Assembly (NCBI RefSeq): GCF_014158035.1 | Contig: NZ_JACFXW010000003.1 | Location: 124,001-188,000, forward strand | Source of the DNA: Rhizobium sp. G21 | Lineage (GTDB): Bacteria > Pseudomonadota > Alphaproteobacteria > Rhizobiales > Rhizobiaceae | Length of the DNA: 64,000 nucleotides | Reading direction: 5' to 3' | In this document: positions 17,968 to 28,921 of the stretch, piece after piece | How the letters are laid out: the number at the start of each line of letters is the position of its first letter | Numbering within the stretch: the first letter of the stretch is position 1 | Notes under the pieces: generated by a model | Databases searched by the model: none | Told to the model about the DNA's origin: nothing | Seen by the model: the letters and a program-made list of their open reading frames with translations, nothing else | Translations under genes and position numbers: made by a program

Positions 17968-18988
17968 CCGGCTCTGTTCGGTCGAGAGGGCGAACGGAGG
18001 AGCGCTCGATGAGTTCGCACTCGACTTTCAGCTTGTGATGGCCATGCCGGCGTTTCGGCGTGGCGATCATTTCAGCCAATTGCTCGACCGCGCAGCGCGC
18101 CATGTCGTAGTGCGGCAATTCCAGCGTCGTCAGCGCCGGCAGCATGTCCGCGGTGAAGGATTCGTTGTCGAAACCGATGATCGAGATGTCGTCCGGTATC
18201 GAAAGACCGGCTTCGGCGGCGGCGGCATAGACGCCCATCGCGGTGCGATCGCAATAGCAGCAGATGGCGGTCGGCGGCGTCTGGAGCTTCTGCAGTTTCT
18301 TGAAGGCGTTATAGCCGCCTTTGATGGTCCAGCCGCCCTTGATGATCAATGACGTATCCACGGGAATATCATTGGTCGTCAATGCGCGGCGATAGCCCTT
18401 GATGCGCTCGCGCGAGGCTTCGATCGTGTCCTCGCCGCCGATATAGGCGATCCGCCTGTGGCCGGCCGCGATCAATCGCAGGGTCGCCGCCATGCCGCCG
18501 GCGAGATCGCCGGGCACGACGCTCGGAAACGGGTCGCCCGTCGCATGGCAGTTGAGCAGCACTGTCGGCCAATGTGCGAGTTGAGGAGGCGGTTCGATCT
18601 GTTGGGTGATCAGGCGCGTGTAGATGACGCCCGCCACCGGCAGGCCCGCCAGATGTTCGAGCGCCGAATGCTCGGCGTCGTCGTCTCCGGCCGTCGGAAT
18701 GATCGTCGTGAGGAAGCCGAGATCGTTGGCGGCTTCAGAGACCCCTTCGATCAGGCCTGCCACATGCGGCGAACTCGACACTTCGTTGATGATCATCGCG
18801 ATCAGGCGGCGTTGCTCAAAGCGGCGATGGCCGGTTTTATAACCGATCTCTTCGGCTTTCTGAAGCACTGCGGCGCGTGTGGCGTCCGAAACGCGGGTCC
18901 CCGGCGAATTGTTCAGAACAAGCGACACCGTCGCCTGCGAAACCCCGCAGGCGGTGGCGATGTCGGACATGGTCGGCTTCTTGGTCAC
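17957..18988 (-). CDS. LacI-family transcriptional regulator
   Basis: LacI-type repressor with the helix-turn-helix TMSDIATACGVSQATVSLVL near the N-terminus, followed by a sugar-sensing domain that ends with ISIIGFDNESFTADMLPALTT. I choose GTG 18988 because AGGGG lies five bases upstream, and the frame remains open to 19024. About 343 residues. It is divergent from an operon with a sugar importer and a GH2 glycosidase, 130 bases from its first gene, and is the likely repressor of that operon. Confidence 0.88.
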   Translation of the reverse strand: MTKKPTMSDIATACGVSQATVSLVLNNSPGTRVSDATRAAVLQKAEEIGYKTGHRRFEQRRLIAMIINEVSSSPHVAGLIEGVSEAANDLGFLTTIIPTAGDDDAEHSALEHLAGLPVAGVIYTRLITQQIEPPPQLAHWPTVLLNCHATGDPFPSVVPGDLAGGMAATLRLIAAGHRRIAYIGGEDTIEASRERIKGYRRALTTNDIPVDTSLIIKGGWTIKGGYNAFKKLQKLQTPPTAICCYCDRTAMGVYAAAAEAGLSIPDDISIIGFDNESFTADMLPALTTLELPHYDMARCAVEQLAEMIATPKRRHGHHKLKVECELIERSSVRPLDRTEPEPA

Positions 18989-19075
18989 GCGGCCCCTCAC
19001 GCTATGCTGCCTATCGCTTAACACGAAGTTTCGCCGTTCAAAAGATTCGCCGGGGCTTGCCTGATAATAAAATAG

Positions 19076-19097
19076 GTTATAAACGCTAAATTATAAC
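19076..19097. promoter_or_regulatory. Inverted repeat between lacI and the second sugar operon
   Basis: Arms GTTATAA (19076-19082) and TTATAAC (19091-19097) separated by eight bases, 22 bases upstream of the first ABC gene. The region is markedly A/T-rich against its surroundings. It overlaps a -10-like TATAAA at 19078-19083, with TTGCCT at 19057-19062 as a poor -35. It is a candidate operator for the divergent LacI protein, although it lacks the usual central CG. Confidence 0.45.
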
Positions 19098-19118
19098 TAA
19101 TCGCTCGGGGAGGGGTGA

Positions 19119-20212
<1,094 letters not shown>

Positions 20213-20216
<4 letters not shown>

Positions 20217-21103
20217 CAGCCGTCACGCACAAGATCGTCCGTCGCCGCGACGCCTTGGCGGCTTTTGTCTTCCTGGCGCCGTTCCTCGTCATCTATAGCA
20301 CCTTTCTCGTCTATCCCTTCTTCAAGGGATTGTGGATCAGCCTGCATGACTGGGAGCTCGCCGGCGACTATCGGGAGTTCATCGGGTTTCTGAACTATCA
20401 GGACCTCTGGGCCGACACGATTTTCTGGAAGGCGGTCGGCAACACGCTGAAATTCGTCGTCATGACCGTTCCCGCCATGACCGTTCTGGCTTTGGCTCTG
20501 GCCCTGGCGGTCTTTGGCGACGGCAGGCTCAAGGGTGCGCTGCGGTCGATCTTCTTCATGTCCAGCGTCTTCTCGGTGTCCGTGGTGACGCTGATCTGGT
20601 CGATGGTGCTGTCCGCCGACAACGGTCTGCTCGTGCCGCTGTTCAATCTGTTCGGCGTCAAGCCGATCAATTTCCTCGGTCATCCGACGCTCGCCATGCC
20701 GTCGCTCGCTCTGACGACGCTCTGGTGGGGCGTCGGGTTGCCGATGGCGCTGTTTCTGGCCGCGCTCAGCCAGATTCCCTCGGAGCTCTACGAAGCAGCC
20801 GAACTCGATCATGCGGGCCGGTTCACCACGCTGATCCGGATCACATTGCCTTCCATCCGCCCGACATTGCTGCTGGTGCTGGTGCTGCAGATCGTCGGCC
20901 AGTTCCAGATCTTCGGCCAGGCGCATCTGATGACCCAGGGCGGGCCGGCCAACAAGACGAAAATGTTGGTTCAGTACATTTACGAGACGAGCTTCCGCGA
21001 CTGGCAGGTCGGGTATGCATCGGCCATGTCCGTCGGCCTGTTCATCCTGATGTTCGGCTTCACCATGCTGCAGCTCTGGCTCGGCCGCAAGGGAGAGGAA
21101 TGA
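20213..21103 (+). CDS. Sugar ABC transporter permease (MalF type)
   Basis: Membrane permease with about six helices. The first hydrophobic segment begins near residue 14 (ALAAFVFLAPFLVIYSTFLV) and the EAA loop is ELYEAAELDHAGRFTTLIRI. 296 residues. The typical LMTQGGPANKTKMLVQYIYE segment of MalF/UgpA proteins precedes the last helix. Overlapping start and stop codons couple it to the ATPase before it and the permease after it. Confidence 0.92.
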
Positions 21104-21948
21104 TGGCCACCGCACGCGCAATCGGCGCTCGCCGCATCACCGATACGCTGATCCTCGGCGCCACCGTCGCCTTCGCGATCCTGTGGCTCGCCCCGATCAT
21201 CTGGGTCGTTGCGATGTCGCTGAAGCCCAATCAGGAACTGATGCGCTCCACGGCCGGATTTTTGCCGATCCCGTTCACGTTGGACAATTATATCGGACTG
21301 CTGAAACTCGAAACCGTGCCGAACTGGCTGATGCATAGTTTCCTGGTCGCCGTTTCGATGACGTGCGTGGTTCTGGTCGTCTCGTCCATGGCGGGCTACG
21401 CGTTCGCCCGTCTCGAGTTCCCGTTCAAGAAGACGCTCTTCCTGCTGATGATCGCGGGTCTGATGGTCCCGGAACAGTCGGTTTTCATCCCGTTGCACAC
21501 GATGTTTTCCGATTGGGGCCTGCACAACACTCACTTTGCGCTGGTGATGCCGCGGGTGGCCGTACCGATCGGCGTTTTCCTGATGACGCAATTCTTTCGC
21601 GGCGTGCCCAAGGAGTTGGAGGAAGCCGCCGCGATCGATCATGCCTCGCGGATGACGATTTTTCTCAAGATCATGCTGCCGCTTTCCGTGCCGGCGCTGA
21701 CCACGCTGGGGCTGTTCACCTTCATTTTCGCCTGGAACGACTTTCTGTGGCCGTTGGTCTCGGCCACCAAGGCCGACATGTACACGGTGACCCTCGGGCT
21801 GGCGTCGATCCAGGGCAATTTCGCCTTCACCGAGGGATTGGGCTCCGTCATGGCGTCTGCCGTCTTCGCGAGCCTGCCGATCGTGCTTCTGTTTCTGATC
21901 TTCCAGCGCTTTATCGTGGCGGGTGTCGCCATGAGCGCCGGCAAGTAG
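21100..21948 (+). CDS. Sugar ABC transporter permease (MalG type)
   Basis: Second permease of the importer. Features are the N-terminal helix, the conserved VVAMSLKPNQELM segment, the EAA loop ELEEAAAIDHASRMTIFLKI and the C-terminal QRFIVAGVAMSAGK tail. About 282 residues. Two ATG codons in tandem (21100 and 21103) follow GGGAGAGG and overlap the previous stop, so either could be used. The binding-protein gene follows after 57 bases. Confidence 0.92.
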   Translation: MMATARAIGARRITDTLILGATVAFAILWLAPIIWVVAMSLKPNQELMRSTAGFLPIPFTLDNYIGLLKLETVPNWLMHSFLVAVSMTCVVLVVSSMAGYAFARLEFPFKKTLFLLMIAGLMVPEQSVFIPLHTMFSDWGLHNTHFALVMPRVAVPIGVFLMTQFFRGVPKELEEAAAIDHASRMTIFLKIMLPLSVPALTTLGLFTFIFAWNDFLWPLVSATKADMYTVTLGLASIQGNFAFTEGLGSVMASAVFASLPIVLLFLIFQRFIVAGVAMSAGK

Positions 21949-22005
21949 ACGCCCTCTGTCCCGGCGAGCCGGGCGAGATAACGACAACCGCATCGACAGG
22001 AGGAT

Positions 22006-23337
22006 ATGATGCGCAAGACAAAAACGATACAGCGCCTGGCGCTGGCCACGGCCTTGATGACCTCGCTTTGGACCGGCGCAGTCAGCGCCGCCGAGATCTC
22101 GTTCTTTCGCTTCTTCGGTGACTGCAACACCGAATTCAGCAATGTCACCGACATGTCCAAAGCCTACGGCGAATGCGGCATTATCACCGCTCTGACCAAT
22201 AAGTTCAACGCCGAGAACAAGATCGGCGCCAAGGTCGTCACACAGACGGTGGATTGGGGCGCCTATTACGATCTGCTGACGGCGACGTATTCGACGGGCA
22301 ACGTTCCGGATGTCGCGGTGATGCATGCGTCGGTGATGCCGAACTTCTCCGGCCGCGATCTGCTGACGCCGCTGTCCAAGCCGATGGCCGACATCGGCAT
22401 CGACACCGCAGATTTCGCGCCGGCCGCGCTGAAGAACGCCAGCGCCAACGGCGAAGTCTATGCGCTGCCCTATGACCTGCATGCCGAACTGTTCCACGTC
22501 AATATGGACCTGATGAAGCAGGCTGGCCTCGTCAACGCCGACGGCACGCCGATCCTGCCCAAGTCGCCGGAAGAACTGATCGAGCACGGCAAGAAATTCA
22601 AGGAAGCCACCGGGAAATTCTACATCGCCGTGGAATCGCAGAGTTCCGAGGGGACGATGGTGCGCATCTTCGACTCGCTGGTCTGGCAGCAGGGCGTCGA
22701 CGTGATTTCCGCCGACGGCAAGACGGCCAGCATCAATACGCCCGAAGGCCTGAACGCCGCCAAATTGATTTCCTCGATCTATTCCGAAGGTCTCGCAAAT
22801 CCCGCGCTCGACTATCCCGGTTCCGAGCAGGCTTTCCTGAACGGCGAAGCCGGCATCCTGATCAACGGCACCTGGGGCGTCGACAATTACGACGCGCAGG
22901 CCAAGAGCGGCAAGGTCGCGCTCAAGAACTATCGCGTCGCCAATGTCCCGCAGCTGTTCTCGAAGCCGGCCGTCTGGGCCGACAGCCATATGTGGGTCAT
23001 GCCGAAGAATGACGACCGCAGCGCCGAGAAGACCGAAGCCGCGCTCGCCTTCATCAAATTCCTCAACGACAACAATTTCCAGTGGTCGCGGACGGGTCAC
23101 CTTTCGGTGCGCCAGTCGGTGCTGGGATCCGAGGAATTCAAGGCGCTGCCGCATCGCGCCGAATTTGCCGACACGGCCAACAACGCCACGTCCTTGCCGC
23201 AGATCCAGAACCAGCGCGGCATCTACAACGCCATGACGACCGACCTCAACGCCATGTGGCTCGCCGGCTCCGAACCCCAGGCTGCGCTGGAAGCCATGCA
23301 GGCCGGCGCGGAACGCATCTTGCGCCGCAACCGCTGA
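22006..23337 (+). CDS. Extracellular sugar-binding protein, ABC importer (family 1)
   Basis: Periplasmic binding protein with a Sec signal peptide (cleavage likely after AVSA, before AEISFFRFFG) and a family 1 solute-binding fold. An insertion after the first strand (FFGDCNTEFSNVTDMSKAYG) contains two cysteines, which could form a disulfide with the following C of GECGII. 443 residues. CAGGAGG precedes tandem ATG codons at 22006 and 22009, and the second has better spacing. It follows its permeases and precedes a GH2 glycosidase, so the ligand is probably a glycoside or oligosaccharide cleaved after uptake. Confidence 0.9.
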   Translation: MMRKTKTIQRLALATALMTSLWTGAVSAAEISFFRFFGDCNTEFSNVTDMSKAYGECGIITALTNKFNAENKIGAKVVTQTVDWGAYYDLLTATYSTGNVPDVAVMHASVMPNFSGRDLLTPLSKPMADIGIDTADFAPAALKNASANGEVYALPYDLHAELFHVNMDLMKQAGLVNADGTPILPKSPEELIEHGKKFKEATGKFYIAVESQSSEGTMVRIFDSLVWQQGVDVISADGKTASINTPEGLNAAKLISSIYSEGLANPALDYPGSEQAFLNGEAGILINGTWGVDNYDAQAKSGKVALKNYRVANVPQLFSKPAVWADSHMWVMPKNDDRSAEKTEAALAFIKFLNDNNFQWSRTGHLSVRQSVLGSEEFKALPHRAEFADTANNATSLPQIQNQRGIYNAMTTDLNAMWLAGSEPQAALEAMQAGAERILRRNR

Positions 23338-23346
23338 CCGTCCCCT

Positions 23347-23369
23347 CCAGCCCTGCTTGTCGGGGCTGG
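23347..23369. terminator. Stem-loop after the second sugar-binding protein
   Basis: Arms CCAGCCC (23347-23353) and GGGCTGG (23363-23369) with a nine-base loop, ten bases after the binding-protein stop. No T run follows. It is more likely an mRNA-stabilising or attenuating hairpin than a full terminator, because the GH2 gene lies downstream on the same strand. Confidence 0.5.
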
Positions 23370-23376
23370 CCTCCCA

Positions 23377-23411
23377 CCAGGACATGCGGGCTCGGCGCTC
23401 GCATGTCCTGG
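23377..23411. repeat. Perfect 12-base inverted repeat between binding protein and GH2 gene
   Basis: Arms CCAGGACATGCG (23377-23388) and CGCATGTCCTGG (23400-23411) flank an 11-base loop. It follows a first hairpin by seven bases and precedes the GH2 ribosome site by about 20. The pair could act as an attenuator that lowers enzyme expression relative to the binding protein. Confidence 0.6.
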
Positions 23412-23440
23412 ACCGAAATCGCCTTGCCGAGGAAAACCCG

Positions 23441-26207
23441 ATGAATGCCCATTCCCCATGCCCCGCCAATCCCGGACGCCGCTTCGCACGGCGATTTCCC
23501 TCGATGGAATGTGGCAGTTTCGCTTCGAGAAGGAGGCCGGTTGGCGGCAGGCGAAAGTGCCGGCGCCGTGGCAAGCCTGCTTCGACGATCTCGCCGTCAG
23601 TTTCGGCGAAGCGACATACCAGCGCGCGTTTTCGATCCCGGCGGGCTGGGGCGGCAAGCAAGTGGCGCTTTGCTTCGGCGCGGTGAGCGAATTCGCCGTC
23701 GTTTCGGTCAATGGGCTTGAGATCGGCAGTCACGAGGGCGGCTATCTGCCGTTCGAGATCGTCATCCCGGAGCATGTGCTGAAAGAGGACAATGTCGTCG
23801 AGGTGATCGCTACCTTGCCGGACGCGCGTCGTCGCGGCGATCATACCGATTTCGCAGAAATCCCGCATGGCAAGCAAAGCTGGTACGGTCCCCAAGGGGG
23901 CATCTGGCAGTCGGTGCGACTTGAAGCGCGCAATCCGCTGCATATCGGCACGCTTCGGCTGGACCCGATATGGCCGGAAGGCCGGCTCGATATCCTGGCC
24001 GGCGTTTCCGAAGGATCGGCCCTGTCGCTCGCCTTCGAAATCACCAGTGCGGACGGGACGGTGGTGCATACGAGTTCCTGCGCTGTCGATAGTGGGCAAG
24101 GCCGGCACAGCGTATCGCTGAACGACGTCGAGTCCTGGTCGCCGGATGCGCCGATTCTCTACAAGGTTCGCGCCACGCTGCGGGCTGGCGATACTGTCAT
24201 GGATGAGCGCGTCAGTGGATCGGCTTTCGAAAGTTCGAAACCCGGGACGGCTATCTACATCTTAATGGCGAACCACTCTATCTCCGCGGCGCGCTCGACC
24301 AGGATTATTATCCCGATGGTTTCGGAACCCCGCCCTCGCTCGAAATGCTGGAAGACCAGCTTCGCAAGGCCAAGGCCATGGGGCTCAACTGCCTGCGCTG
24401 CCACATCAAAGTGCCTGACCCGCGCTACTACGACGTCGCCGATCGTCTGGGCATGTTGATCTGGACGGAGATCCCCAATATCGAGACATATTCCCCCGCT
24501 TCGAGCGCGCGGTTGCGGGCCACGATGGAAGGGATTCTGGCGCGGGACCGCAACCATCCGTCGATCGTGATCTGGACCTTGATCAACGAAGACTGGGGCA
24601 CGCGGTTGCGCGAGGCCGCCGAGCAGCGCGAATGGATCTCGGCGATGGTGGACTGGCTGCGCGCGGAGGATCCGCTGCGCCTGGTGGTCGACAATTCCGC
24701 CTGCTTCCCCAATGTCCACGTCAAGACCGATATCAACGACTATCATTTTTATCGCACGGCGGTCGATCGCCGTGAGGAATGGGACAGGCTCTGCCAGGAA
24801 TTCGCGGGCAATCCGGACTGGACCTTTTCTCAGGACAATGAAGCGGTCCGGACCAAGCAGGAGCCGTTGATCCTGTCCGAATTCGGCGTCTGGGGCCTGC
24901 CGGATCCGGCCAAGCTGCGTGACGAGAACGGCCGCGATCCCTGGTGGATGCCTTATGGAGCCACCTGGGCCGATGGCGTCGCGCTGCCGCAAGGCGTGGA
25001 GGCGCGCTATCGCGAGCTCGGCCTGGGGCAGGTCTTCGGAGCGTTTTCGAGCTTCATCGAGCAGGTGCAGTGGCACCAGCACATGAACCTGAAATATGAA
25101 CTCGAGGTGATCCGCAGCCATGCGCCGATCGGTGGATATGTGATCACCGAACTCACCGATGTCCATTGGGAAGGCAATGGGCTGATGGACATGGCGCGCA
25201 ATCCTCGCGTGTTCGCCGAGGCGCTCCCGGAGGTGAATTCCGATATCGTCATATCGCCGGGCGCGCGACGTTTCGCAATCGCCTCTGGCGACGATGCGAC
25301 GTTCGATCTCAAGATTGCCACCGGCGGGGCAACATTGCCCGAAGGCAGTCGCCTCGTATGGCGGTTTGGCGATGAGAGCGGCGATGTGGCGCTCCGATCC
25401 TCTTCGCCGATGCAGGTGCAGGATGTCGAAATTTGCGCAGGGTCGGGCAGGGCGGCCGGCGCAGATCGCAGGACGGCGGAATTCAGCATCCTCGGTCCGA
25501 ATGGCCAGCGGCTGGCGCGCAACACCGAGACGATTTCGATCCATGCGAGCCGCAAGGACCTGCAGCCGGTTCGGTTTGCGTCCGACGCCGAGGATATCGC
25601 TGCGCGTCTGGTGGCGCTTGGGCATGAGCAGGTCGATATCGGCGACAGCGAGGTCTTCGTCACCGGCGACATCGACGCGGCGCGGGTGGAAGCGATCCAT
25701 TCGGGTCTGCGCGTTTTGCAGATCGTCGCCAAGGAGCCGGGCCGCCTGCGCGACGACACGCCGCCGCGCGACGGCCCCATGTCGATCGAGATCGATCCCG
25801 GCGCCGGCGGCATGATCTCCGGCCCTTACTTCAGCTTCCCCGGTTATAATCTCGTCAATCGTCACAAGACGATCTGGCGCGGTGACTGGGTGGGCAATTT
25901 CTCATGGCTTCGGCGAGACGGCGCCTTTTCGGTGATCCCGGGCGGCCCTTTGTTCGATCTGTCCTTCAGCACGGTCGCGCCCCAGCAATTGATGGCGGGT
26001 TTTCGCCCCTGGGAGTTTCAGGGCCGGGTTCATGCCGGCGTTGTCGTCGGCTGGGTCCACAAGCCGGCTGCGTTTCTGGTCGAGAAACGGCTGGGTCGCG
26101 GCAAGCTGGTGGCGACGACGTTCAGGCTCAACGAGGAGGCGCCCGGCGTAGATCCCTTGGCGACTGCGCTCTATGACGGCTTGCTGTCTCTCGCGAAGGC
26201 GGACTGA
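23441..26207 (+). CDS. Glycoside hydrolase family 2 protein (two frameshifts)
   Basis: Large glycosidase of the beta-glucuronidase/beta-galactosidase/beta-mannosidase family. The N-terminal jelly roll (ISLDGMWQFRFE; SWYGPQGGIWQSVRLE) leads into a TIM barrel with the acid/base in WTLINEDWG and the nucleophile in LILSEFGVWG. Two breaks are seen. One C is missing at 23454-23457, so the frame from ATG 23441 (with GAGGAA upstream) joins the main frame. One G is missing near 24222, joining DERVSGS to GFRKFETRDGYLHLNGEPLY. Repaired length is about 922 residues. If the first break is not real, ATG 23458 would be the start, but it has no ribosome site. There is no signal peptide, so it acts on imported glycosides. 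Sugar specificity unknown. Confidence 0.85.
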
Positions 26208-26235
26208 CGGTGTGTCCGTCATGCAGCTGGAATGG

Positions 26236-26260
26236 GCTGGAGCGTGCATTGCGCTCCAGC
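26236..26260. terminator. Probable bidirectional terminator hairpin
   Basis: Perfect nine-base arms GCTGGAGCG (26236-26244) and CGCTCCAGC (26252-26260) with a seven-base loop, between the stops of the convergent GH2 and LysR genes. There is no strong T run on either side. Confidence 0.5.
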
Positions 26261-26315
26261 GTTGGAACATAGACAGTGTGCGGCGCCGGGCGAAACCGTC
26301 GGCAACCATTTTTCG

Positions 26316-27209
26316 TCATGTCCCGATCGTCCGCTCCAGTGCGGGTTCCAGGAGCGGGCCGATCAGCGGGTTGGGGAAGCGGCGTTTGACCGTCACCGCA
26401 TAGAAGGATTCGATCATCCCAGGCAGGGCGTCGAATTCCACGAGCGCGCCCGTTTCGAGTTCACCCTTGACGACGATCGGCGGCAGCACGGCGAGGCCCG
26501 CGCCCTCACGCGCCAGGAGGCGCATCATCGCCATGTCGTCGACTTCTGCAGCCACTTGCGGGGATACGCCGAGGCGCGTCGCCAACGCCTCGAACTGCGT
26601 GCGCACGCCGCTTTCGAGCGTGGGCAATATCACCGGATGAGTGGCCAATAGATCCGAGAGTTTCGCGCCTGGTTCGCCATAGGATGGTCGGCCGACGAGG
26701 CTCACCCGCTGTTGATAGACATGCTGGGCGATGAAGGGCGTGGCGGCTTCGGCCATGGGCGGCTGGTTCAGAAGAACGATGTCGAGATTAAGTCCCTCCA
26801 ACGCGCCCAGCAATTCCCCGGCGCTGCCCGAACGCAGGATGATGTCTACGTCCGACCGGCCGAGAATCGGACGGAGAAACTCGATCTGGAAGTTGCGCGA
26901 CAGCGTCGCGAGCGACCCGATGCGGATGGCGCGTCGACTTCGCCCTGTCTCCTTCAGGGTTTCGACCAGTTCTTCGCCGGCGGAGAAAATCGTGTCGGCA
27001 TGATCGAGCGCGATCCGGCCGGCTTCGGTCAGAAACAGTTGCCGACCTCTGCGCTCGAAGAGCGCATGTCCCAGCCGCTCCTCCAACTGTTTGATTTGGA
27101 TCGACAAAGCCGACTGCGACAGATTGAGGCGTTCCGCCGTGCGCGTCAGGTTCCCGTCATGGGCGACGGCGCGAAAATAGCGCAGATGATGATAGTTCAG
27201 TTCCAGCAT
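26316..27209 (-). CDS. LysR-family regulator, divergent to dabBA
   Basis: LysR-type regulator with the helix-turn-helix GNLTRTAERLNLSQSALSIQ at about residues 19-38 and a full effector-binding domain. 297 residues, intact. The N-terminal MLELNYHHLRYFRAVAHDGN is of the NhaR/ArgP-like sort. It is divergent from dabB with 125 bases between, in which a T-N11-A site overlaps its own upstream region. The probable role is control of inorganic carbon uptake in response to CO2 supply or a metabolite. The inducer is unknown. Confidence 0.88.
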   Translation of the reverse strand: MLELNYHHLRYFRAVAHDGNLTRTAERLNLSQSALSIQIKQLEERLGHALFERRGRQLFLTEAGRIALDHADTIFSAGEELVETLKETGRSRRAIRIGSLATLSRNFQIEFLRPILGRSDVDIILRSGSAGELLGALEGLNLDIVLLNQPPMAEAATPFIAQHVYQQRVSLVGRPSYGEPGAKLSDLLATHPVILPTLESGVRTQFEALATRLGVSPQVAAEVDDMAMMRLLAREGAGLAVLPPIVVKGELETGALVEFDALPGMIESFYAVTVKRRFPNPLIGPLLEPALERTIGT

Positions 27210-27212
27210 AAA

Positions 27213-27225
27213 TCTATTTTATAGA
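27213..27225. promoter_or_regulatory. LysR-type binding site between lysR and dabB
   Basis: TCTATTTTATAGA is an inverted repeat (TCTAT, TTT, ATAGA) that fits T-N11-A, three bases upstream of the lysR start. A second A/T-rich symmetric element, CAAT...ATTG with an eight-base centre, follows near 27240-27256. Binding here would autoregulate lysR and act on dabB. Confidence 0.55.
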
Positions 27226-27334
27226 ATTAAATTGCAGAAACAATGAATTTTTATTGAGGAACTTCGCCTGATAACAAAGCCGTGAATTGGCCTATGCCGC
27301 CGTCCGGGGCTGGGCTTTTGATCGGAGCGTTTTC

Positions 27335-28918
27335 ATGATCCATGCCTTGCCGTTGCTCGCGCCGTTGTTTTTCGCGGCAGCTTCCGTGTTCGCGTTCATG
27401 TCTCCCGGGCGTCGTCCGCGAAGAGCAGTCCGCGCCGCTGAGATCGCAGCCGTGTGTTCCATAATAGTTGTTACCGCTTCCGCGTTCGTGATCGGCAGGT
27501 ATGGGGCCGGGACCAGCCCCGCCATTGGTATCGGTTATGTCACGCTCTCTGCTCGCTTGGATCTCGTCAGTCTTGTTATGCTCGCCCTCGTCTCTTTCGT
27601 CGGCTGGGTGGTGCTTCGTTTCGCAGGCGTCTTTCTCGACGGCGAGGCCCGGCAAGGGGCATTCACCGGCTGGATGACGGCGACGCTGGCTGCGGTCCTG
27701 TTGCTGGTTCAGGCGGGCTCGCTGCTGATGCTGATCATCGGCTGGGTCGGCGCCAGCCTGCTGTTGCATCGGTTGCTGTTGTTTTATCCGGAGCGGCCGG
27801 CTGCGCGGCGAGCCGCGCGCAAGAAGTTCATCGTCTCGCGCTTCGGCGACGCGGCGCTGATCGGTGCATCCGGGCTCTTGGCCGTTTCCTTCGAAACCGG
27901 AGACATCGCCGCCATTCTGGCGTCCGCGCGGCAGGGGCAAGAACTACCGCTCACGGTCTGCGCGGCCGCTCTCTTCGCACTCGCCGCACTCCTGAAGTCC
28001 GCGCAGTTTCCCACCCATGGCTGGCTGACGGAAGTCATGGAGGCGCCGACGCCCGTCTCCGCCCTCCTGCATGCCGGGGTCGTCAATGCCGGCGGCTTCC
28101 TGCTTATCCGTTTTGCCGATGTCATGTTGCAGGCGCCCGGCGTGCTGGCGGTGCTGGTCATGGTCGGCGGGTTCACCGCGCTGTTCGGCTGCTTGGTGAT
28201 GCTGACCCAGCCGGCGGTGAAGACGTCGCTGGCCTGGTCCACGGTCGCGCAGATGGGCTTCATGATCCTGCAATGCGGTCTCGCCCTGTTTCCGATCGCG
28301 CTGCTACACATCGTCGCCCACTCTCTTTACAAGGCGCACGCCTTTCTGGCGTCCGGCTCGGCCATCGAACGGGTCGCGTCCATCCGCCGGCCCGGCCCGG
28401 TGGCGATCCCCGACGCAAAGGCCGTCGGTCGCGCCTTTCTGCTGGCGCTCGCCATCTACGCGGTGATCGGCCTGCTGTTCGGCTTTGGCCATATGTCGCC
28501 GCAAGCGCTGGCGCTCGGCGCCATGCTGATCTTCGGCGTCGCCTATCTCATCGCGCAGGGACTGGCCGATGCGGCCCCTTGGGCGCTGACCTGGCGGACG
28601 ACGCTCTATTCGATTGCCGCCGCCACAGCCTATTTCGGGCTTCACCGCCTGTCGGACTTGCTGATGCATGGCGTCTTGCCGCCCCCGCCCTCGCCCGGGC
28701 CGCTCGAATGGTCGCTGATGCTCTTGGCCGTCGTTTCCTTCGGCGCGGTGGCGGTGGCGCAGTCGCTCTTCCCGCTCTGGGCTTATCACCCGGCCGCCGC
28801 CGGCCTCCGCGTCCATCTTTCCAACGGGCTCTATGTCAACGCCCTCTTCGATCGCTTCCTCGGCGGTTGGTCCAGCTCTCGCTCGCTCTCCGCTCAACCC
28901 GCTACTTCGAAGGATTGA
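27335..28918 (+). CDS. dabB: DabB-type proton-conducting membrane subunit (NuoL/MrpA-like)
   Basis: Multi-pass membrane protein of the proton-conducting antiporter family (NADH dehydrogenase subunit 5-like), about 14 hydrophobic segments, 527 residues. It has the conserved stretch FPTHGWLTEVMEAPTPVSAL and, later, HSLYKAHAFLASGS, with charged residues inside helices. Directly followed by dabA, it is the membrane partner of the DAB system. That system uses the proton gradient to drive one-way hydration of CO2 to bicarbonate in the cytoplasm. It starts at ATG 27335. The gap to dabA is three bases, so the two are co-translated. Confidence 0.88.
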   Translation: MIHALPLLAPLFFAAASVFAFMSPGRRPRRAVRAAEIAAVCSIIVVTASAFVIGRYGAGTSPAIGIGYVTLSARLDLVSLVMLALVSFVGWVVLRFAGVFLDGEARQGAFTGWMTATLAAVLLLVQAGSLLMLIIGWVGASLLLHRLLLFYPERPAARRAARKKFIVSRFGDAALIGASGLLAVSFETGDIAAILASARQGQELPLTVCAAALFALAALLKSAQFPTHGWLTEVMEAPTPVSALLHAGVVNAGGFLLIRFADVMLQAPGVLAVLVMVGGFTALFGCLVMLTQPAVKTSLAWSTVAQMGFMILQCGLALFPIALLHIVAHSLYKAHAFLASGSAIERVASIRRPGPVAIPDAKAVGRAFLLALAIYAVIGLLFGFGHMSPQALALGAMLIFGVAYLIAQGLADAAPWALTWRTTLYSIAAATAYFGLHRLSDLLMHGVLPPPPSPGPLEWSLMLLAVVSFGAVAVAQSLFPLWAYHPAAAGLRVHLSNGLYVNALFDRFLGGWSSSRSLSAQPATSKD

Positions 28919-28921
28919 CCC

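Noticed and set aside
23377..23411. The 12-base inverted repeat as an end of an insertion sequence or integration site
   Set aside because: No transposase or integrase gene is near, the repeat is a close hairpin rather than distant ends, and the operon order is undisturbed.
20980..24108. A 1042-codon open frame on the minus strand, antisense to a permease, binding protein and GH2 gene
   Set aside because: It lies entirely over three well-supported plus-strand genes, has no recognisable domain, and is rich in Arg, His, Gly and Asp as expected for antisense frames of high-G+C genes.
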